Origin: Acanthosoma haemorrhoidale
Taxonomy: Eukaryota > Arthropoda > Insecta > Hemiptera > Acanthosomatidae
Reading direction: 5' to 3'
DNA: 64,000 nucleotides
Assembly: GCA_930367205.1 (NCBI GenBank)
Contig: OV884011.1
Span: 46,017,754 to 46,081,753, forward strand
In this document: one piece after another, positions 48,746 through 62,086 of the stretch
Layout: each line of letters begins with the position of its first letter
Numbering within the stretch: position 1 is the first letter of the stretch
Made by a program: the position numbers and the translations under genes
Notes under the pieces: generated by a model
Told to the model about the DNA's origin: nothing
What the model saw: only the letters and a program-made list of their open reading frames with translations
Databases searched by the model: none

Positions 48746-51049
48746 AGCTCTGCTGTACGGTGCCCCGCTATTTACCTACTTGGCATATAGCTGGGATACT
48801 GGACTAATTATATTGAGAACGAGTATTGTTATCATAACTTAAATACATGTAAATCTAATAAAAAATTTACCCCACCTTACTATGTTTCCCTTATTAATGA
48901 CGCTAGTCCTCCTGACATTGGCCGCTGGTTGGTGATGAAGGAGAGTATTCCCTCTGATGGATAAGGGTTAATAAATTATTAACGGGGGTGGCCATCCTTT
49001 GTCTTATGTTGTTTTTTATTCTTGGGTTAATTTGATTAAATTAAAGGAGGCTCAGAATTATAAAAAGTTTTTTTTTTATAAGAGCGGCTGTGTTGGAGCC
49101 TGATGAATGGCGGGCAGCGGTTGTTTGTCTGCGGGGAATCCAAAGCCGCGTGTGGTCCCTCTGTTCCTGTGGAACACTTCTGTATGTGAAGGCCTTCTTG
49201 TGCAGTTCATTTTTGCTTAATTTGCCCTTAAATAAAGTACTGCTGAGTTAAGAGGATTTGCCTGGCGTATCGTAGTAATAGAACTCATCGAAGAATCCCA
49301 AGAAGCGGAGGAGAAAAAGTTGTTGAAAAACTCAATTAGTCCACATTCCTCAGGAGAGGATAAAGTAAAGATCAGATTCCAATGCTGAATCGAGCCTTAG
49401 AATCTGAAGAATGCTGTAATTAATCAGTCACTGTGGAAGGACCAAAAAAAAAAAAAAAGTTGAATAAAAAGGCTTTTCTTATAACAGGATTCACTTCAAA
49501 GGGTATTTACTTGAAAATTCCAGTTATGAAATACTTCATAATAATTTTCGTCGTTGTAATTTCGGTTAATAAAGCAAACCAAAATACTCTTTCTTGTAGC
49601 CAATCATGAGGAAGGCAGTACTCTTAAAGTGCCTAAAATCCACATGCAGTTTTCATTTGAGCCAAATACAAGCAATTAGAAGGATGTCGGCGAGTAACTA
49701 GATACTCCTTGTCAAAAAGGTGGTAATGTCAATTCTAAATATGTATTATAATATGAGCTGGAAATGCAACCTTTTCTTATTATTTGTCATTTTTTGGTAT
49801 TAACAACTATATACAGAAAACAAATAATACGACTAGATAATGTGATGATGATTGCATAATAACTATAAAGATAATTGAAACCAGAGAGAACATTAATCTT
49901 CCATCCCCATATTAAGGGATAAATCCTTACTCCACTTCCTCCCAAGTCGTCGTGGCATGTCAGGGCAGTCTTTTGTTGCTACTCCAAGTATGGCAATTAA
50001 GGACTCTGGCACCGGTACAGCGTTTGATTGAACTTCTGTACTTAGAGTCTTGGATGTAGAGTTAGTAAGCATGTATGTGATGTCGTGGTTCTTGTTTAAA
50101 GCTTGAATTATGAAATAAATTACTCTAAGTGACCGATGCGTTGTTAAGTCATAAATATAAATGAGAAACTAATCGAAAATAGAAGAAAAGCTTAAAATTA
50201 ATCTAATAACACCTTAACCGGCACATTGGCAAAACTGCTTCACAGAAACAATCTTATCTATTCAAACTGGTTCTTAGTAATGTTTTCTTCCTCAATTGGT
50301 GTGAAGAAGGTGTATCAGGAGTATCGGGAGTACATGCAAGTTCAAGCAATGGTACAAGGAAGCGGAACCAGACAGATGAGACTGCTAATAAATGATTTGT
50401 ACAGATGGACAGACGAGATAGCGACCACTAGATTATACGGACAAGTTAATACTGACCAGGCCGAATATTCCGACTGTGTAATTGTCGCGATGACTCCGCC
50501 GACCCTAGATTAGGCGCTTGTAATCGGACAGCATCCTTGCCGGTTATAAATCACCCTATTTGTTCTGCGGTCTACCCCTACCCTATTCCTCAGCGGCTAT
50601 GATATCGTTTCTCTCTGAATTATACAAGGTGTGGACTCTGTGCAGGCAGCGGGAGAGTCCCCGTACCTAATAAATCATCATCCCAGTCGAATAAATTAAT
50701 TACGTAATAATTACTGAGCCTGAAGGCTCAGCTTTACTTTCTATCTGCATGCCGGTCTTATATATGATACAGTAGATATGAAATATTAAACCGTGAGCTA
50801 CAGTAATTGTTAGATTTAAGTGGGTGTATTTATTACCCTGAGCTAAAAACAAACAGACAAGAATGTAATACCAAGACAGTTAGATGCCAAACCTTGTCAC
50901 ACGCTTGTTCCTTATCTAAAAACGCCTTGGAGCACAAATAATTATTCTGAGGCTGAAACGGGAAACAAATTACTGATTAAATTAAAGTATTTGTTTGATT
51001 AAGAACTCATTAAAGATAGAGGCATAAAACAAAATTGAAAGATGTAATG
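48746..51049. other. Stretch without a recognisable gene
   Basis: A 95-codon + strand frame at 50226-50513 (YQEYREYMQVQAMVQGSG near its middle) has fairly even composition but no family match. It could be an exon fragment or chance. An A-run lies at 49443-49458. Nothing else was assigned. Confidence 0.35.
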
Positions 51050-51690
51050 ATATATAACTTCTTTATTGTGCTAAAATTACAATCTGCCTTATTAGGCAAT
51101 AAGTAATTGAGATAAATGTTGTCATTCATACCATATTTACCATTCATCATTCACTCGCATACAATAATTACAAACAGCCCAGAGGCCTCCCAAATCCACA
51201 TGGTTGTCACGTCCCTCGCATGCGAAAGAGGAAGCAGAGTCTTGGGAATTCCCCCACACTCCTCCGTCAGCCGCGTCACCGGATACGAGCTAGTGGAGGC
51301 TGACAAAGAGCGTGAGAGCCACATACGCTCAGGTCATGGTTGGAGAAACTGGCCATTGCCAGGACTCCCACTGTCACGTATTTATAGCAGGTCAGGAGGT
51401 CACTGCCGTTTCAGCCTTCGAGGAGGATTATAGGGATGTGAGGTGCATTGCAATGACTGTGCTAGTGGACCAAGGTGGTTGAATAGGTTACTATGGAATT
51501 TCATGAACTGGAAGGGATGAACCCAAGAATGTAAGGTATATTAAGATCGTTATGAAGGGTTTTGTTGCTGACGTGAGTATAACTTTGTGGATTAGTAATT
51601 TATTTTCTATTGAGAGATGGGATGCCCTTTGAAATAGTCTGTACAGTTGTCCAAAACATCTTGTCTTTTTAGCCTCGTATGTGGGTTCCA
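51050..51690 (-). mobile_element. Jockey-like LINE, 3' end with internal deletion
   Basis: The minus strand reads LYRLFQRASHLSIENKLLIHKVI, a thumb motif of jockey reverse transcriptase, and then jumps to TSATKPFITI. The block PIWTYGIxLWG...LRTIVNAP present in other copies is deleted. The C-terminal end follows with a stop at 51382-51384. In the WPRDLL region the W codon has become TGA. The full 3' untranslated region, including the complements of CCGGTGACGCGGCTGACGG and GATTTGGGAGG, runs to AATAAAG near 51062. The 5' limit is approximate. Confidence 0.8.
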
Positions 51691-54264
51691 GGTCAGCCGT
51701 TAGAAAGATATAAATAATAATTTTACAGAGCCAATAATATTTTTTTAACAAAATTGTTTTACTGCTAAAAGTAGAACGCATTTTATTTGCAGTAATGTTC
51801 GCCTCGTGCAAAGTGTCGAGTATAATATATATTACAAGCGCATTGAGAAAATACAACTTATTAAAAATACGGTTGAATTTTTTCATCAACTTCTAGTAGA
51901 GCATTAAGAATTTGATACTGCCGTCATTAGTCACTTTCTATTAAGGAAACAAATCTTTTTTTTTACGTTTTTTTCATAGCCTACATAAAGATCTCTCTTG
52001 TAGATGCCCAACTACTTAAGAGAGTAGTAAAATCCAGTCTTATATTTTATGCAAACTGAAGAGTATTCTGAAGTTCAGGAATTCTTGATCTAATCCTATC
52101 CTGACACTCAGGGTCATCATAAATCATAAATTAAAGGTCAATAAATGGATATCATTAGTATTCACCGTTCAGTCATCAACCCATGAGTTCTCACCTATTG
52201 TAATGCACTCACATCTAATTTTTATGTGAAAATGAAATGACCACAGTTTAGCAAGATTCAATCAACATTGAAACCTCTTGCAGGAGACAAAACCCGAGCC
52301 GCCGTCAGTCTATCCTACTCTGGGAAGCTGCCCACGCAGTAGAAGAATGGATGGAAATGTGATTCAAGAGAACGGCCGATGAAAAGGGCCTACCGGTACG
52401 GAGGTACCGAAAGATCGCCGAGCAACTGTATAATGGAGGCACGCCTCCTTGAGGGGGATATGAATAAAACAAGTGAACTCCCTGAGGCGGAGGGCAGTAT
52501 CCATCAGTGAGGTACTGAACAGCGGTGGGAGCTCGTTGGAGCTCGTCCTCTCCATTACCATAATCACCGCATTATCTAATGGCCTGCGTCAGCACGAACC
52601 CTACCGTAGTCCTGGGTCGGCTTCCACGCTTGTACGTCAGGTATGGGGGTCGCTACCACGCGGCAGTAGACTTCGTGGCCTCTCCTAGAGGGATAATGGA
52701 CAAGGTGCGATTGGCTACAGCAATTGGCCGCAAATTGTTCGAAAGGTAAACGAGACGATACTTTCAGCAGCTTACATACCTAGTTTAAGGCAATTCTATG
52801 AAATGAAAGATATCTTTATGCTGGGACGTAGTCACCTCACAATAACAACAGTGAACTATGAGAATATAGTGAATGTAAATGATACAATAAGCATGGATTG
52901 GTACGGTAGAAGAGTAATAGAGCACTGGATATTGATGGGAATATAAATGCGGACTAAGAATAAACAGTCAAAATAAGCGAGTGTTCGTGATTGGGCTCAA
53001 GTGTGTGGGATTTCGTTTTATGCAATTTAATGAAGGATTGGAATTTATAGAGGTTATAAAAGTAGGGAGGATTCTCCGTGGAGATGATAGTGTATAGTAA
53101 GAATCCAAGTTAAAATTGCCAACGACCAGAAAGGTGTGCATAAGCCTTGGTATTGTGGAGTGAAGAAAAAGACTAAGCCGCTTAAATTGGACCTACTAAA
53201 GCTCGTAAAGGGCTTCATAAAACCAAGAATGTACTGATGGGAATAATAATGAGATATAATAATAAGCTACAATAAAATAATAAGAAATATGCTGAGTGTT
53301 AACATCATTGACGCGCTACAACCTTTTGTGACCAAAACTATAGTATCCATTGATCCATAAATTACCAACCGATGATGTGATTGGAATGTAAAGAACTACA
53401 GAAAGAGAATTGAAAGAATCCAGGAGAATGTTAATACCGCAATATTATACCGTAGCCACATGCTAGCATAATAAATTATGACTTATGGCACCTTTCGATG
53501 TCATATCGGAATCTACACGTATTCTTGGATCCATACAGCATATTACAATGCGTAATGTTTTGTATAATCGGGTTTAATCTGTGAATTGAATGAGTTGCGC
53601 ATATTTTCGAATATCTGACCGGTTCGTAACGAATTTATATTCTGAAAGAATAAAAATAGATTTCTGCTTTTGACTCCCAAAACCAAGAATTTGGAAACAT
53701 CTTTGTATTATTTGTGCGTTACCGTCTTTAAATGGTCCTTAATATGGTAAACAAACCATACAGAGAATGTTATAGTGAGAAACACTATCATAGGGGCAAA
53801 TAGACGAAAGACGATTGTGTTCAATTAATTAGGAGCATTCCTTTTGGCTTAGTGATGAAAGTGGTCAAACATGGCAGCGCTTAAATTAAAAAAATTAACA
53901 TTGCGTGAATTAATAAAATCAATTTCAACATCTCATTTTATAGCACATCAGAATTTTAAATTCAAAATGAAAACAAAAAAATGTCCTCGATACCCTTTCA
54001 GAAAGCCATAAGCCACAGTCAAAGTTATTATTTATCTTCGAGAGCTGTACAATAGAAACCTTCTGGTTACTCCCGTGTTCCAGTGATGAATGTCAATCAT
54101 ATGTCTTCAACGGAGTTGGAGATAGAATAAGTGCTACTTCCAGCGAGAGCAAGTTATCCTTGGGAGGATGCGTAGGTGGATCCTGGACAGATGTCTATCA
54201 GAGGCAGAGATCTGATGGTATCTTTGTGTACTCGGCACGCGCCCCAAGGGCAGAGCCCCTCCGT
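51691..54264. other. Stretch without a recognisable gene
   Basis: A GC-rich island at about 52290-52740 holds opposing frames of 67 and 71 codons without recognisable motifs. The rest is AT-rich. Nothing was assigned. Confidence 0.35.
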
Positions 54265-54303
54265 CAGGGCCCCGGGGGGTGGAGCTACCAGAAAACCTTG
54301 ACC
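54265..54303 (+). repeat. GC-rich direct repeat, copy 1
   Basis: A 39-bp segment, CAGGGCCCCGGGGGGTGG plus a further 21 bp, recurs almost unchanged at 54902-54939 in the same orientation. Confidence 0.8.
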
Positions 54304-54901
54304 GGGTTCACATATTCACATATACACCCTGGCTGGCTAATCATGAGTTTTTTCTCACATTTATATTCGACAGGATAAACACATGGCATTAAGTAGATAA
54401 CGAGCAGATATCTGCCATTTATAATTTTTCTCAACGGAGTCCAGAAGGAGACCAGTGCCGCTTTTTATCGAGTAGACTTATATTTGAAAGCGTATCATTA
54501 GCGAAAAGATTTCTTGTATGCGGCTAGGTGTTCCTTTTTTGACTTTGTCTAACGGTTTTAGTCAGTAAATATACTGTATAATCCTTCTTTACTAAGTGAA
54601 AAAAATAAAATAAATACGTCTTAATACTACAGCATTAGTTTGATCAAGCCAACCCGTTCTTTTTTTATATATAAACTTTAACTTACTTGTAGGTATCATA
54701 ACCAATTCAGAATTCACATGGGGTTGGATAATTTTTCAAAAATCAAGACATAGATCAACGACAAAGTTCCTTTATAATCGGAAATTTTGTATGTCCACTT
54801 TTACAACTCTCAACATAATACACCGTTAAGCACTTACATTCAAATATATAAATAACGTTATTATTTTATTTTTTTATTCCTTCGCCAGTTGGAAAACAAA
54901 A
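54304..54901. other. Spacer between GC-rich direct repeats
   Basis: AT-rich and without a recognisable gene. The pair and spacer total about 675 bp and could be the remains of an element with direct terminal repeats, but the repeats are short. Confidence 0.3.
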
Positions 54902-54939
54902 CAGGCCCCGGGGGGTGGAGCTACCAGAAAATCTTGACC
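54902..54939 (+). repeat. GC-rich direct repeat, copy 2
   Basis: Differs from copy 1 by one missing G and one C-to-T change over 38 bp. The similarity ends abruptly on both sides. Confidence 0.8.
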
Positions 54940-57408
54940 TTATAACACTACGAATTCGGTTTTATCAGTTCGATGTTCAAGACTGGATGAGCTATAAATG
55001 TATACTAAAAGTTTGTATAATTGTGTGTCCCATATAAAATTTCTGTATTTTATTTTGATTGTAAAGATTGATCTTATTGGACTAGACGATTTTGGATAAC
55101 TTCAAAAGGAAAATTCAAGTTAAGTGTTAAAGCACCACACAGTTGAGGGATTCGTTATGGCTGAGTAAAAATTGGCCACGATTTTAATGTCTTTGCTTGA
55201 AAACTTGGAAAATTTTGATATGATAACATCCTATTCAATGTTACTGAAAAGTACCCCTTGTTGGCCACCCCATAAAAGTTAACATACTAACGCCCCTAAG
55301 CACCATTATTAAACTTTTCTGATGGCTAGTAACAGACTTTTTATTCTGAAATCACCTGTACGCAGTTTTTTCCACAAAAATCTGTAATATCTTTTCACAA
55401 CATATATTAAAACGCTTACAATCCCTTCACTTAAATAGCACTAAAAACAGCAGATTGTGAAAATGGTCGGATGACTCATGAGACCCAGGTCGAACGAGTA
55501 ACAAACTGTTAACTTTAGAAAACCCATGTTTCTCCGCTCTTCAAAGGCCCCTATAATCGAAAAACAAGCCTATCCCATTTTGAAAACGTGTAATCGTCTT
55601 TTTATCGAGGCTATTAATTTACTAACGGCTTATGCGTAATGTCTGTATAATTGTATTTACTTAAAGGCTCGTCGAGGTGCCCGAGTGTCTTGTAAGTACA
55701 ATATATTTACATTTGACTCTTCTCCGTGTCGCTTTATTAAAAGATAAAACTTTATGCAAATGACTCCACCAAGAAGGGCCGAGTGCCTATAAGTTGCCCG
55801 ACGTAATAACTTGTTCTGGTCTTATCTCCCCCTGTTATCTCAGTGCCTCTTCTAATACCGTCGGCGTTGATGGGAGACTCGGGGACCACCTCCAAAGGCA
55901 TAAAAGAGTATATTACCAAACATACCTCCGACGTGGGATAGGATCTCCCAGGTAGTAAGGGCGACCCCACCTGTCTGACAGTATACATTACATTTAATCA
56001 TACTGTCAATTTTCTATACATTGATGATATGACCCTTGTTCGAATGGCTTCCAGAAACGCCATAAACTAATACCTATGTGTACAACCGTGAGCAGAGAAG
56101 GTTGTTAAATCTGAACTAGAGGAGGTTGGACAGTGAAGCAATCTAGATATGAATAAACCCGAATAGCGAGAGGAGTACAGAATGCGGATCCGGCAGCCAT
56201 AGCTCACGAAGAAATGCACTTAGATCTCACCGATAGCATGAAGCATTTCATCTCAAGTAGCCAAGACGAGAGTAGCATTGATTGGTAAAGAAGGAATGTC
56301 ATTAGTGCCGTCAGACAGAGCAAGAATGACAATCAGTGATAGCAATAGTTAGCTTTGCGGGTCAATGGAAGTTCGTAACAACATCTAGCCATTTTGCAGT
56401 CTGCGATTTATTTATATTTGTTTTATTAATAACTCAACGCAATCCAAAATAAAAACATAAAGCAGTCAAAATCACAATCATCTATAAAAATAGAGTATTG
56501 GTAATATAGTATTGTACCGGAATATAATTCAAGGAGTGATTTTGTGATTGTGAATAGCCGAAGAAGTTGTTAATATACACAGGATGTTTGGCATGTCATG
56601 TTAAAAAACAAATATGAGTAAAACTCCTGCAAAAATAGAGTCAAACGCCATTAACTACAGTTTTCTATTTACATTCGTTACAATATATAATTATTTAAAG
56701 TTTTTTCAAGAAAAACACGTTTTTCGCCTTTAAACCAGATTTTCTAGATCTAAACTAAACCTTTGAGCACATATTTGATATCAGTGTTAAACTTACTGTA
56801 ATACTCTAGCCTACGTTTATTTCTGAAAATAACCATCTTAGAATTGCAGTAGCAGCTTGAACTTTAGGTATATTGAAAAATTCAAATTAACAACTTGCTC
56901 TGAAAGATTTCTGGAAATAATCAAAGTACTTCTAAGCCTTTATTTTAATAAGCTTTACAAAGGTATATTTAAGATTGGATACCAATTTAAATTGAAGGAG
57001 AAACGAAAAATATGATCGTTTCCATACACGGTTGGGAACCTTACGAACCTTTTTACGAGGTTATACGTATGGTCCTGGGGTGGAATATTCTACATACACA
57101 GAAGTTTTAAATAACAAGAAATTGAGATAGATAATTTAAAAGTATTTCGTGGTTCTCTATAAACAAATTAGCTTTAAGGGTAGACACGTTCCCTTGGCCC
57201 AGGTAGGGCGAAGCACGAAGCAATTAAGATATAGGGCATTGGTGCGAAATTTGGCCAGACAGAAGATGACACCTTAACACCCTTCTAGTAGTAGATAATC
57301 ATGTATATGGTTGAAGAGGCCTAAAATACTTCTTCGTTGGAGGTTCATGAATTCCACAAGATAAAAAGGGCTGGTTTTTGTTTTGGCGGTGTGAGTATAC
57401 CTTGATTC
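54940..57408. other. Stretch without a recognisable gene
   Basis: A 78-codon minus-strand frame at 55752-55988 has no motif. A short + strand frame near 56010-56070 reads FLYIDDMTLVRMA, which resembles a reverse transcriptase YxDD motif but stands alone. Nothing was assigned. Confidence 0.35.
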
Positions 57409-57413
57409 TCGGC

Positions 57414-58088
57414 TGTCGGGTCGTCACTAGGGAGGCGCCTGATCACCCTAGCCCTGGTGACAAGTTCGAGTTTATAACATGTTCAAGAAAAGGGGTACAG
57501 AGGTTTCATAAAGTTTTCTGAGTTCGAGTGGGAACCAAGCAAGCGTCACGAATAAAGGCCACGGGAGAATCGCGAGAGCCTCACGAGGAGACTAAGAGAC
57601 TGACTTCCAGGGCCAGGAGCCGTGGCTTAAGGCGTCACCGAGTAAAGGTCGCGAGAGACTCAGAGGTGGATGAGGAGACTAACTTACAGGGCCAGAAGCC
57701 CTGGCTTAAGTATCCTCTCTACTGGGGGGGGGGGGGAAGGGCCTAGGCCGGCGGTTGATTTTCACACCTGTCGTGAGGAAATGCGACCGCCGCCCTATTA
57801 CCTGACCCCTTGCCCTTGGTAGCGGCTGCACAAGGGTTGTTATGTTTATGACCCGTGGTACCCTTGCCAACCTGGCTCTTAGGCCGGTGGGTACCTGACT
57901 GTTTATGACTTCCAGCTGCTGACCCTTCTCAGGTTATTTGCTTGGTCCCCGTATTTTATTGCTTAACACATTTACAATGATTTGTATTTGTTTATAATAA
58001 ATTTAGTTCATGTTATTTTACTTTTGCTTACAATATATGTGCAATAGAGTATAGGGTGATTTATCTTATGTAGTTAGCGGTCGCTACA
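57414..58088 (+). mobile_element. Solo LTR of an LTR retrotransposon, copy 3
   Basis: This 675-bp copy has the same TGTCGGG...GCTACA ends. It is flanked by perfect TCGGC duplications (57409-57413 and 58089-58093), which gives the clearest proof of the 5-bp target duplication. It has lost about 130 bp of the early part, including most of the open frame seen in copies 1 and 2. It carries a partial tandem duplication (about 57540-57700) of the GAGTAAAGGTCGCGAGAGACT...GGGCCAGGAGCC block, a run of 13 G (57724-57736), and an insertion at about 57851-57900 bounded by GGTACCC and GGGTACC. Confidence 0.85.
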
Positions 58089-58093
58089 TCGGC

Positions 58094-58495
58094 CATCGAC
58101 ACTTGCACTTCTGCACTGGACAGCTTGACTTGGTGCTTCTGTAAGACCAATCTCAATACCTAAAAATATCTGTTCCTCATTCTTTCCCACCAATTTCTCT
58201 AAAATAAAACTGTTGACAGTAAGATTATCGCCAGGAGTGAGGGCACTAAAACCGCTTCCATCCTGGAAAATAGCGAAAAGCATCCTGATACCAAAACCAA
58301 ACAAAGACCATGCTAGGAAGCTCTAGACCAATCAATTAGAAAGGATCGCAAATCACGCATCAATTTAATAATTGATGAACTGTTTGGTTTCAGACCACAC
58401 CACTCCTGTGATTTTCTGTCAATTCGTAAATGATAAATTCCTCACTTTCATCGAGATTTATATTCTATTGTCATCATTACTATGAAGTTTATTTT
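58094..58495. other. Short unassigned stretch
   Basis: A minus-strand frame extends across the LTR boundary (58074-58304), with NEEQIFLGIEIGLTEAPSQA in its middle. The composition is protein-like but no family is recognised. The LTR inserted at its downstream end. Confidence 0.3.
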
Positions 58496-58703
58496 TACCT
58501 TTGATTAGAGTGGTTGGATAGGTTACTATGGAATTCCATGAGCTTGGAAGGGATGAGTTCGAGAATGTAGAGTATATTAAGATCGTTATGAACGGTTTTG
58601 TTGCTGACGTAATAAGGGGCATTTACTATTGTTCTCAGGGCTTTTGATTGAAAGGATTGGATACGCTTGATGAACGATTTTTTTGCTGTCCCCCATAGCT
58701 CAA
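58496..58703 (-). pseudogene. LINE ORF2 thumb and C-terminal fragment, still open
   Basis: The minus strand is open for about 68 codons and reads ELWGTAKKSFIKRIQ, QSKALRTIVNAPYYVSN, VHNDLNI and SNHSN. This is the segment after YGIxLWG in jockey-like ORF2: xxRxQSxxLRxIxxAPxYVSN, then the HxDL motif. It overlaps the coding parts of the copies at 6089, 46103 and 51382 but has no stop or frameshift. It is therefore the cleanest sample of the family's coding sequence in the window. Both ends are truncated, it lacks the 3' untranslated region, and it is not functional. Confidence 0.8.
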
Positions 58704-61700
58704 TAATGATAGTACTAATTTATTGTTAGCTTGAGTTAGATATTGAGTGAAAACGTCACTTAGTGTCCAGCAATGTCATTCAATATTAATACGTTTATTT
58801 TACTTAGAGGAACACACAGGAATTCGTAATCGGCTAAGGAGGAAGACTCAAGAAGCCGGGCAACTGCTCTGTTTGCTTATGGTGTCCATCATCATAAGGC
58901 TTCCGTTCTCCCCATCTTACCTCTGCTTTATGATCTCAATACATCTTTAAATTCAAGTTTCCTTCTGTGGAACATTACGGGATGAACACTATAAAAAATG
59001 ATTTCGATATGGGATGGCACACCGGGCTCATTCATAAATGTATCACTTTATTATAATTTTTCTCCTTACATAATGTATCCCTCATCCACTCCTACCAACC
59101 TAATATATCTTTTTACATTCCGATCAACAATATCCCCTTAACAACTCACCTTCTATCAGCAGGACTTGATCAAGTCTCTTGTCCATCTGCCATTTTCAAT
59201 TGAAAAACGGTGTAGAAATCGCCGATAATCACACACCAAAATCGAAAGATCGTTATAAGCAGACGACCCATTAATATACACGGGCTCATTCAGAACGAGG
59301 AATACATATAATTAGGAATTGAAGGTATTCTTAGGAATTTTTTAAGGACAAATGGTGGGTTAATATCGGTCAACGTTTGGTGAATCACCTCTGTTTAATT
59401 GGGTTAGGTTTAATTTTCCATTTATTGAAGTAGGTGTTGATTTTTTTTATTTGTGCGTGTAATCTATTCGTTATTTAACGTAAAAATTTGGCGTCTTTTT
59501 CCTTTCATTCAAGTGATTTTCAAATAGTTAATATAAACGACTTAGAAACTTCATTTTGAATATTTTTTTTCTTTATATATCTTATAAAATTCACTTCATT
59601 GCATTAGATAATTAATGATTCCCTTACCAACTAAATTAACTTCTAAAAAGTGACTTACGCAGGATTATGCTTACTAAATGGGTGATGCAGCTAAATTGGA
59701 TGAATAGTCTTGTTAGCGACTAGAAAACGATAATCCTGTCCACGCCTGTCTATGTTGTATATCACCGCACCGCAGTGATTACTTTCATCGAGACAGTCAA
59801 GTGTTTAGTCTGCCCCATTTCCAACACGGAGACTAATAACTAACCTATACTTAGTTGCCAGGAACATGATAGTCGTTTCGCCAGATATTGGATGATGGAT
59901 CTAAATGGCAGCAGTCCTTCAAATTCCCACTAATCTGTGTTTTTTGAAGAATTATTTTCGATTTTCCATGCCCTAAGCGTTGGCCGTCTCTGAATCATTG
60001 AGTTTGCTTATTTTGAACAATTTAGTGTTCTGGAAATCCCAGTCCGATCCCAGGTTACCTAAGGATTTTTTCTTTGGGGTCTGGTTTGTGCGTACCCATT
60101 ATCATGGGGATAATGAGTACCTAGTTGTAAGTAGGATATCCGGCTAAGATAATCAAATTTAAGATTGAGAGGTGTCATTAACTCCTCAGTGACACCTACC
60201 CATCACGGTGACAATCTTGGTCGAGTTTGCTCTCCTCTTTTTCCCGTGTCCTAAACATTGTAATTTTTTTTTATTAACCTAGGGGTAACTGGGCCCTATT
60301 TTAGTTGAGGGTATAAATGGTCTACTAGTTAGTGGCCCCTTTTATTTGCTCTAGGTTCGTCCTCAGTGTAAGTTTATGTAATAACAAAATATTTCTGTGT
60401 GGTTTTCAGGTATCAGAAGTATCACTTCCTTGCTTCCTAAAATATCCTTCCTACCCAATGATTGCCACAGGTGGGAGGTTAAGCTATAGTATCACACAGG
60501 TAATTCAAACCCTTAACCAATCCCGAACTGTTGTTGCATCGCTTTATTTTATATAGAAAAATAACACGTGAGCTAGCGCCTTTTTTTCATTAACAAGAAT
60601 TAAAAATGTTGGAGGTGATAAGTGCTTTATGGTATGGCGAGACTCCAGATGACCCTTCCCGTACACACAGGAGCACACAAGAGCACTTCCACAGATCGGC
60701 AAACGCGGATCGGCGACAAGAAGGGCGGTTACGCAAAGGCCACGAACCTCCAACAGTGATTATTCAGGGCCCGGCGCCAGTGGTGAAAGCAGCACTGACT
60801 GGGTGACTGTTGGCTCCGCGTCTCCGAGTGTGCGGTGAGTCACTTAAGGGTGGACATATCGCCATGTACAATTAAAGATCGGTAGCCCCCTTAGGCAATA
60901 TCGTACCTCATATATGAAGGGCGAGTTGAAATGTCAGTTTAACATCTTCAGCGATGCTTTCACGCCAGAACTAAACCCACACTCAAATTCTCTCTAACAG
61001 AACATCTCTACAACACACATGGCTGAAACTCCGATTAGGAGGTTAATAGGGGAGTTCGGAATGAGGGACTTCCTCTCAATTTTCCCTAAATCAGTTAAAT
61101 GATTAAGCACAGAGAGGGCTGTACAGGATGTTTTACCTCTCACATGGCGACCAGGGCATGATTTAACTTTTAACTGCAATGCTAAGTGAATAGATGTGAA
61201 CCGACAAATATACCAAAAAAACATGCCCTATATGCGTCATTATATTTATTCAAAACGTATTCAAAGTATTCGGGGATGTTGTTGGATAAGCACTAACCAC
61301 TTTAGATTGATTATCTAATTTGTATGGTCGCAGTTGTGACCGATATAACGTCAGGTGGAATACGATGGCCCAGTGACTGTAGGCATCACTCTTCGGGCTG
61401 CTAATAGTTGGTCCCATGTCCTTCGCGTTGATGTTGAGGTTTGATCCAGTTGTCGTTGAATTGAAGGACCAACTAATCAAAATTAAATTACAGCCGGCGT
61501 TCAAGAAACCAAAATCCCGAATTCAACATGAACCTAGAGTATGATTATTTTTAAATAAAATATTTAACTTACTATTGAAAGTATACACGTTTCTCCCCCT
61601 ATTATTAACAATTAATAAAGTCATACATGTGCTTATTCTGTTTCTCTCAATCAAGTCTTCTATTATGGCTTGGATTCGAAGTCAATTTTAGATTTATATA

Positions 61701-62086
61701 GGGTATCAATAAACACTAAAATTTCTCCCAAAAAAGTTTCAATGGCATAAAGTTTTCACTAGATCAAAGTCTTCACTGTACGATGGTTCACTGATGATCA
61801 ATTTAATGGTAGATTAAAAAAAATATTTCGTATTTTTGCGGAGGGACAATTCTATTTATTTCATGAAATATTAAATGGTCCAATTGAGGCATATTCACAC
61901 CGAATCTGGATAGTAACAATTTCTGCTTGGTAATTAAAATTTAAAATGAGGATACAATATTTAGGGTCTTACATAATATATTATGTTGACTACGTATACC
62001 GTCGAACTGAACCTGCATTTTCTTCTATTTTTAGAACGTTGCTAAAACTCCAGTAGCTGTAAACGGGATTTGTCAAATATCAGACA
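58704..62086. other. Stretch without a recognisable gene
   Basis: Frames of 60-84 codons without motifs. A GC-richer patch at 60640-60830 (66-codon frame) and one at 61020-61200 have nothing readable. Confidence 0.35.

Noticed and set aside
48735..48775. RPALLYGAPLF-like peptide on the + strand, resembling a LINE motif
   Set aside because: The neighbouring LINE coding sequence is on the minus strand and continuous, so this short + strand match is probably coincidence.
51116..51433. 105-codon + strand frame
   Set aside because: It lies antisense to the 3' untranslated region and C-terminus of a LINE copy.
56010..56070. FLYIDDMTLVRMA as a reverse transcriptase YxDD box
   Set aside because: No other reverse transcriptase motif lies within several hundred bases in any frame I read; a motif this short can arise by chance.
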